Shown piece after piece: positions 62,021-64,000 of a stretch of 64,000 nt of DNA; the first letter of the stretch is position 1; every line of letters starts with the position of its first letter. The position numbers were made by a program, and so were the translations under genes. The notes under the pieces are model-generated. The model saw only the letters and a list, made by a program, of their open reading frames with translations. It did not search any database and had not been told where the DNA came from. This stretch comes from Actinomadura terrae (GTDB taxonomy: Bacteria > Actinomycetota > Actinomycetes > Streptosporangiales > Streptosporangiaceae), in NCBI RefSeq assembly GCF_022751215.1, contig NZ_JAICDG010000001.1:992001-1056000 (forward strand), in the 5' to 3' direction.

Positions 62021-63160
62021 CTACTTGGGTGATCTCGCCTGTTTCGTCAGGCGCCAGCCGACCGGGGCGCGTTCCACGAAGCCGGAGGCGGCCAGGAGGC
62101 CCAGCTTGGCGTTGACGATGTGGGGGCCGACGCCGACCTTCGCGGCCAGTTGGGAGGGACCGGTGGAGCCGCGGGTGGGCATGGCCTCCAGGACCGAGCG
62201 GGTGAGCGGTTCCAGACGGTCGCGGGGCAGGACGGGTGTGTGCGGTGGTGGGGCGAGGTCGGTGCCGATGAGGCCGACGGCCTCGATGACCTCTTCGGGT
62301 CTGGTGACCAGGATCGTGCCCTCCTCGCGTAGGAGTTTGTGGGCGCCGACCGACGCTCGTGAGGTGATCGGGCCCGGGACGGCCATGACGACGCGGCCGA
62401 GTTTGCGTGCCCAGGTGGCGGTGTTCAGGGCGCCGCTGCGGGCCTCGGCCTCGACGATGAGGCTGCCTCGGGAGAGGGCGGCGATCACACGGTTGCGGAT
62501 GAGGAAGCGCAACCGGTTCGGGGGCGCGCCCGGCGGCGATTCGCTCACCAGGAGCGAGCGTTTGGCCATCTCGGCGAACAGGCCCTCGTTGGAGGCCGGG
62601 TAGGGGACGTCGACGCCGTTGGCGAAGATCGCGATGGTGGGGCCGTCGGCGGCCAGGGCGCCGCGGTGGGCGGCGGCGTCGATGCCGAGGGCGCCGCCGG
62701 AGATCACCGTCCAGCCCTGGTCGGCCAGGTCGGACGCCAGGTCGGCGGCGACGCGCAGGCCGTAGGGGGACGCGGCGCGGGACCCGACGATGGCGACCGA
62801 ACGCAGGCATGCGTAGCGGAGGTTCTCGGGGCCGCGAAGCCACAGGGCGTAGGGGCGGTTGTCGGCGAGGTCGTCCAGTGTGGTGGGCCATTCGGGGTCT
62901 CCCGGGCAGATGAGGCGGCCTCCGAAGCGGTCGCAGACGGCGAGGTCCTGGTCGGGGTCGATGGTCGCCAGGCGGACGCGCCACTGGTCGAGGCGCTGGA
63001 ATTCCTTCGCGGTGACGGTCAGGTCGTCGGGAAGCCGGGTGGTGCGGATGACGTCGAGGGCCTTCTCCGCGCCGGAGTGGTCGAGGATCCGGTTGAGGAA
63101 CGCGTCGCCTGGTTCCGCGATCGCGGTGAGGGCCGCGCGGGCGTTTCGTTCGGCGTTCAT
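62021..63160 (-). CDS. dprA: DNA-processing protein DprA
   Basis: DprA, 379 residues, loads RecA on single-stranded DNA. The Rossmann-like core has SVAIVGSRAASPYGLRVAAD, GWTVISGGALGIDAAAHRGA, PYPASNEGLF and ALSRGSLIVEAEARSGAL. A C-terminal winged helix (VGVGPHIVNAKLGLLAASGF) is present. The ATG at 63160 overlaps the comM stop (ATGA). It is on the minus strand, opposite to the usual orientation relative to rnhB. Confidence 0.95.
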   Translation of the reverse strand: MNAERNARAALTAIAEPGDAFLNRILDHSGAEKALDVIRTTRLPDDLTVTAKEFQRLDQWRVRLATIDPDQDLAVCDRFGGRLICPGDPEWPTTLDDLADNRPYALWLRGPENLRYACLRSVAIVGSRAASPYGLRVAADLASDLADQGWTVISGGALGIDAAAHRGALAADGPTIAIFANGVDVPYPASNEGLFAEMAKRSLLVSESPPGAPPNRLRFLIRNRVIAALSRGSLIVEAEARSGALNTATWARKLGRVVMAVPGPITSRASVGAHKLLREEGTILVTRPEEVIEAVGLIGTDLAPPPHTPVLPRDRLEPLTRSVLEAMPTRGSTGPSQLAAKVGVGPHIVNAKLGLLAASGFVERAPVGWRLTKQARSPK

Positions 63161-64000
63161 GGGCGGGACCACAGGGCCAGGGCGCCGCCGATGTCGTCCG
63201 CGTCGGGTTCGTCGTGGCCGGACAGGTCGGCGATCGTCCAGGCGACCCGGAGAATCCGGTCGAGGCCCCGGGCGCTGAGGGTGCCGCGCTGGAGGGCGTC
63301 GTCGGCCGCGTACATCGCCTCGGGACGAGGGGTGAAGCGGCGGCGCAGTTCCGGCCCGGGGATCTCGGAGTTGGAGCGCCAGGGGGTGTCGACGAGGCGT
63401 TTGGTGGTCCTCTCCTTGGCGAGCAGTACGCGTTCCGCGACGACCTTGCTGGACTCCGCGAACTCCAGGTCGTACCGGAGTTCGGCTCGGCTGGCCGGGG
63501 ACAGTTCGAGTTTGAGGTCGATCCGGTCCATGAGCGGGCCGGAGATCTGCGAGGTGTATTTGCGGCGGACGCCCGGGGCGCAGGAGCAGTCGATCTGTTT
63601 GGCGGCGGCGCAGGGGCAGGGGTTCGCGGCGAGGACGAGCGTGAACCGCGCGGGGAAGGTGGATGTGCCCTCCGCTCGCGAGATCCTCACCTCGCCCGCT
63701 TCAAGGGGCTGGCGTAGCGCATCGAGCGTTCCGTTCTGGAACTCGGGTGCTTCGTCCAGGAAGAGGATGCCTCGGTGGGCCAGTGAGACGGCTCCCGGTT
63801 GGAAGGTGCGACCGGAGCCGCCGCCGACCATGGAGGCGCGGGTGGCGGTGTGGTGCGGGGCGTAGAAGGGTGGTTGGAGGATCAGGGGTTGCCCGGGTGG
63901 GAGGGTTCCCGCGACGGAGTGGATCGCCGTGACCTCCAGTGCGGTGTCGGGCTCCAGCGGCGGCATCAGCGTCGGCAGACGTTCGGCCAGCATCGTCTTG
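63157..64000 (-). CDS. comM: ComM / magnesium-chelatase-like AAA+ ATPase, C-terminal part
   Basis: About 281 residues of YifB/ComM; the N-terminal half lies beyond the window. KTMLAERLPTLMP is just after the Walker A motif, GILFLDEAPEF is Walker B, AANPCPC with later CSCAP are the family Cys pairs, and SGPLMDRIDLKLEL is the Arg-finger region. ComM acts as a helicase in homologous recombination during transformation elsewhere. It is cotranscribed with dprA. Confidence 0.94.
   Translation of the reverse strand, partial: KTMLAERLPTLMPPLEPDTALEVTAIHSVAGTLPPGQPLILQPPFYAPHHTATRASMVGGGSGRTFQPGAVSLAHRGILFLDEAPEFQNGTLDALRQPLEAGEVRISRAEGTSTFPARFTLVLAANPCPCAAAKQIDCSCAPGVRRKYTSQISGPLMDRIDLKLELSPASRAELRYDLEFAESSKVVAERVLLAKERTTKRLVDTPWRSNSEIPGPELRRRFTPRPEAMYAADDALQRGTLSARGLDRILRVAWTIADLSGHDEPDADDIGGALALWSRP

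Overview
The window is a very GC-rich chromosomal segment from a filamentous actinomycete, most like Actinomadura/Thermomonosporaceae. The evidence is strong G/C bias at third codon positions, many GTG/TTG starts, an NdgR-type IclR regulator divergent from leuCD, the F420 gene fbiD, several Ser/Thr kinases, and actinobacterial gene pairings (rnhB-DUF2469, amt-glnK-glnD, rsmD/coaD, smc/ftsY). Species assignment is inference. No insertion sequence, prophage or CRISPR array is visible.

Layout. 1-5 kb: a truncated Tat-exported protein, a Nudix/SAM-hydrolase pair divergent from a LysR regulator, a RidA protein, two DUF202 membrane proteins and a MerR regulator with clear inverted repeats upstream. 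5-13 kb: ndgR divergent from leuCD, HU, a cold-shock-like protein with fbiD, then plsC-gpsA-ddl. 13-21 kb: a beta-propeller lipoprotein divergent from a Ser/Thr kinase, a cluster of three unusual tRNA-like genes, a DUF3515 lipoprotein with a stand-alone Lrp ligand domain, thiL, a membrane-anchored CBM2-like protein, thiD and rpmB. 21-28 kb: recG interrupted in its Walker A motif by a class 3 intein, a small leader-peptide ORF before a HEAT-repeat gene, a second kinase and an LPXTG surface protein. 28-39 kb: a long co-directional run rsmD, class B PBP, coaD, DUF177, rpmF, rnc, mutM, acyP, a small coiled-coil protein, smc. 39-47 kb: an HTH/membrane/trefoil protein, a NarL-type two-component system, a GH16 enzyme, a lipoprotein, tandem globin and flavohemoglobin, and a DivIVA-like protein. 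47-61 kb: ftsY, amt-glnK-glnD, ffh, rpsP-KH, rimM-trmD-rplS-lepB, rnhB-DUF2469. 61-64 kb: dprA and comM on the minus strand, facing DUF2469.

How it works together. Most of the window is housekeeping: leucine synthesis, glycerolipid entry (gpsA, plsC), cell wall (ddl, PBP), thiamine, CoA, rRNA and tRNA modification, SRP targeting (ftsY, ffh, lepB), DNA repair and condensation (recG, mutM, smc, rnhB, dprA), and nitrogen sensing (amt, glnK, glnD with GlnR-like sites). The accessory layer is signalling and envelope proteins.

Most notable: (i) a 236-residue class 3 intein in the RecG P-loop with a decaying homing-endonuclease remnant; (ii) the tRNA-like cluster at 16.8-17.1 kb, including a cloverleaf with Leu anticodon CAG but a short variable loop; (iii) an 18-bp palindrome with identically spaced -10 elements before the GH16 gene and again before the globin genes, next to a two-component system; (iv) a possibly leaderless leader peptide before a HEAT-repeat gene; (v) three non-coding expansions (55.3-56.6, 59.4-60.0, 61.0-62.0 kb) in an otherwise compact conserved block, the last at a probable inversion junction with a ~215-bp tandem duplication.
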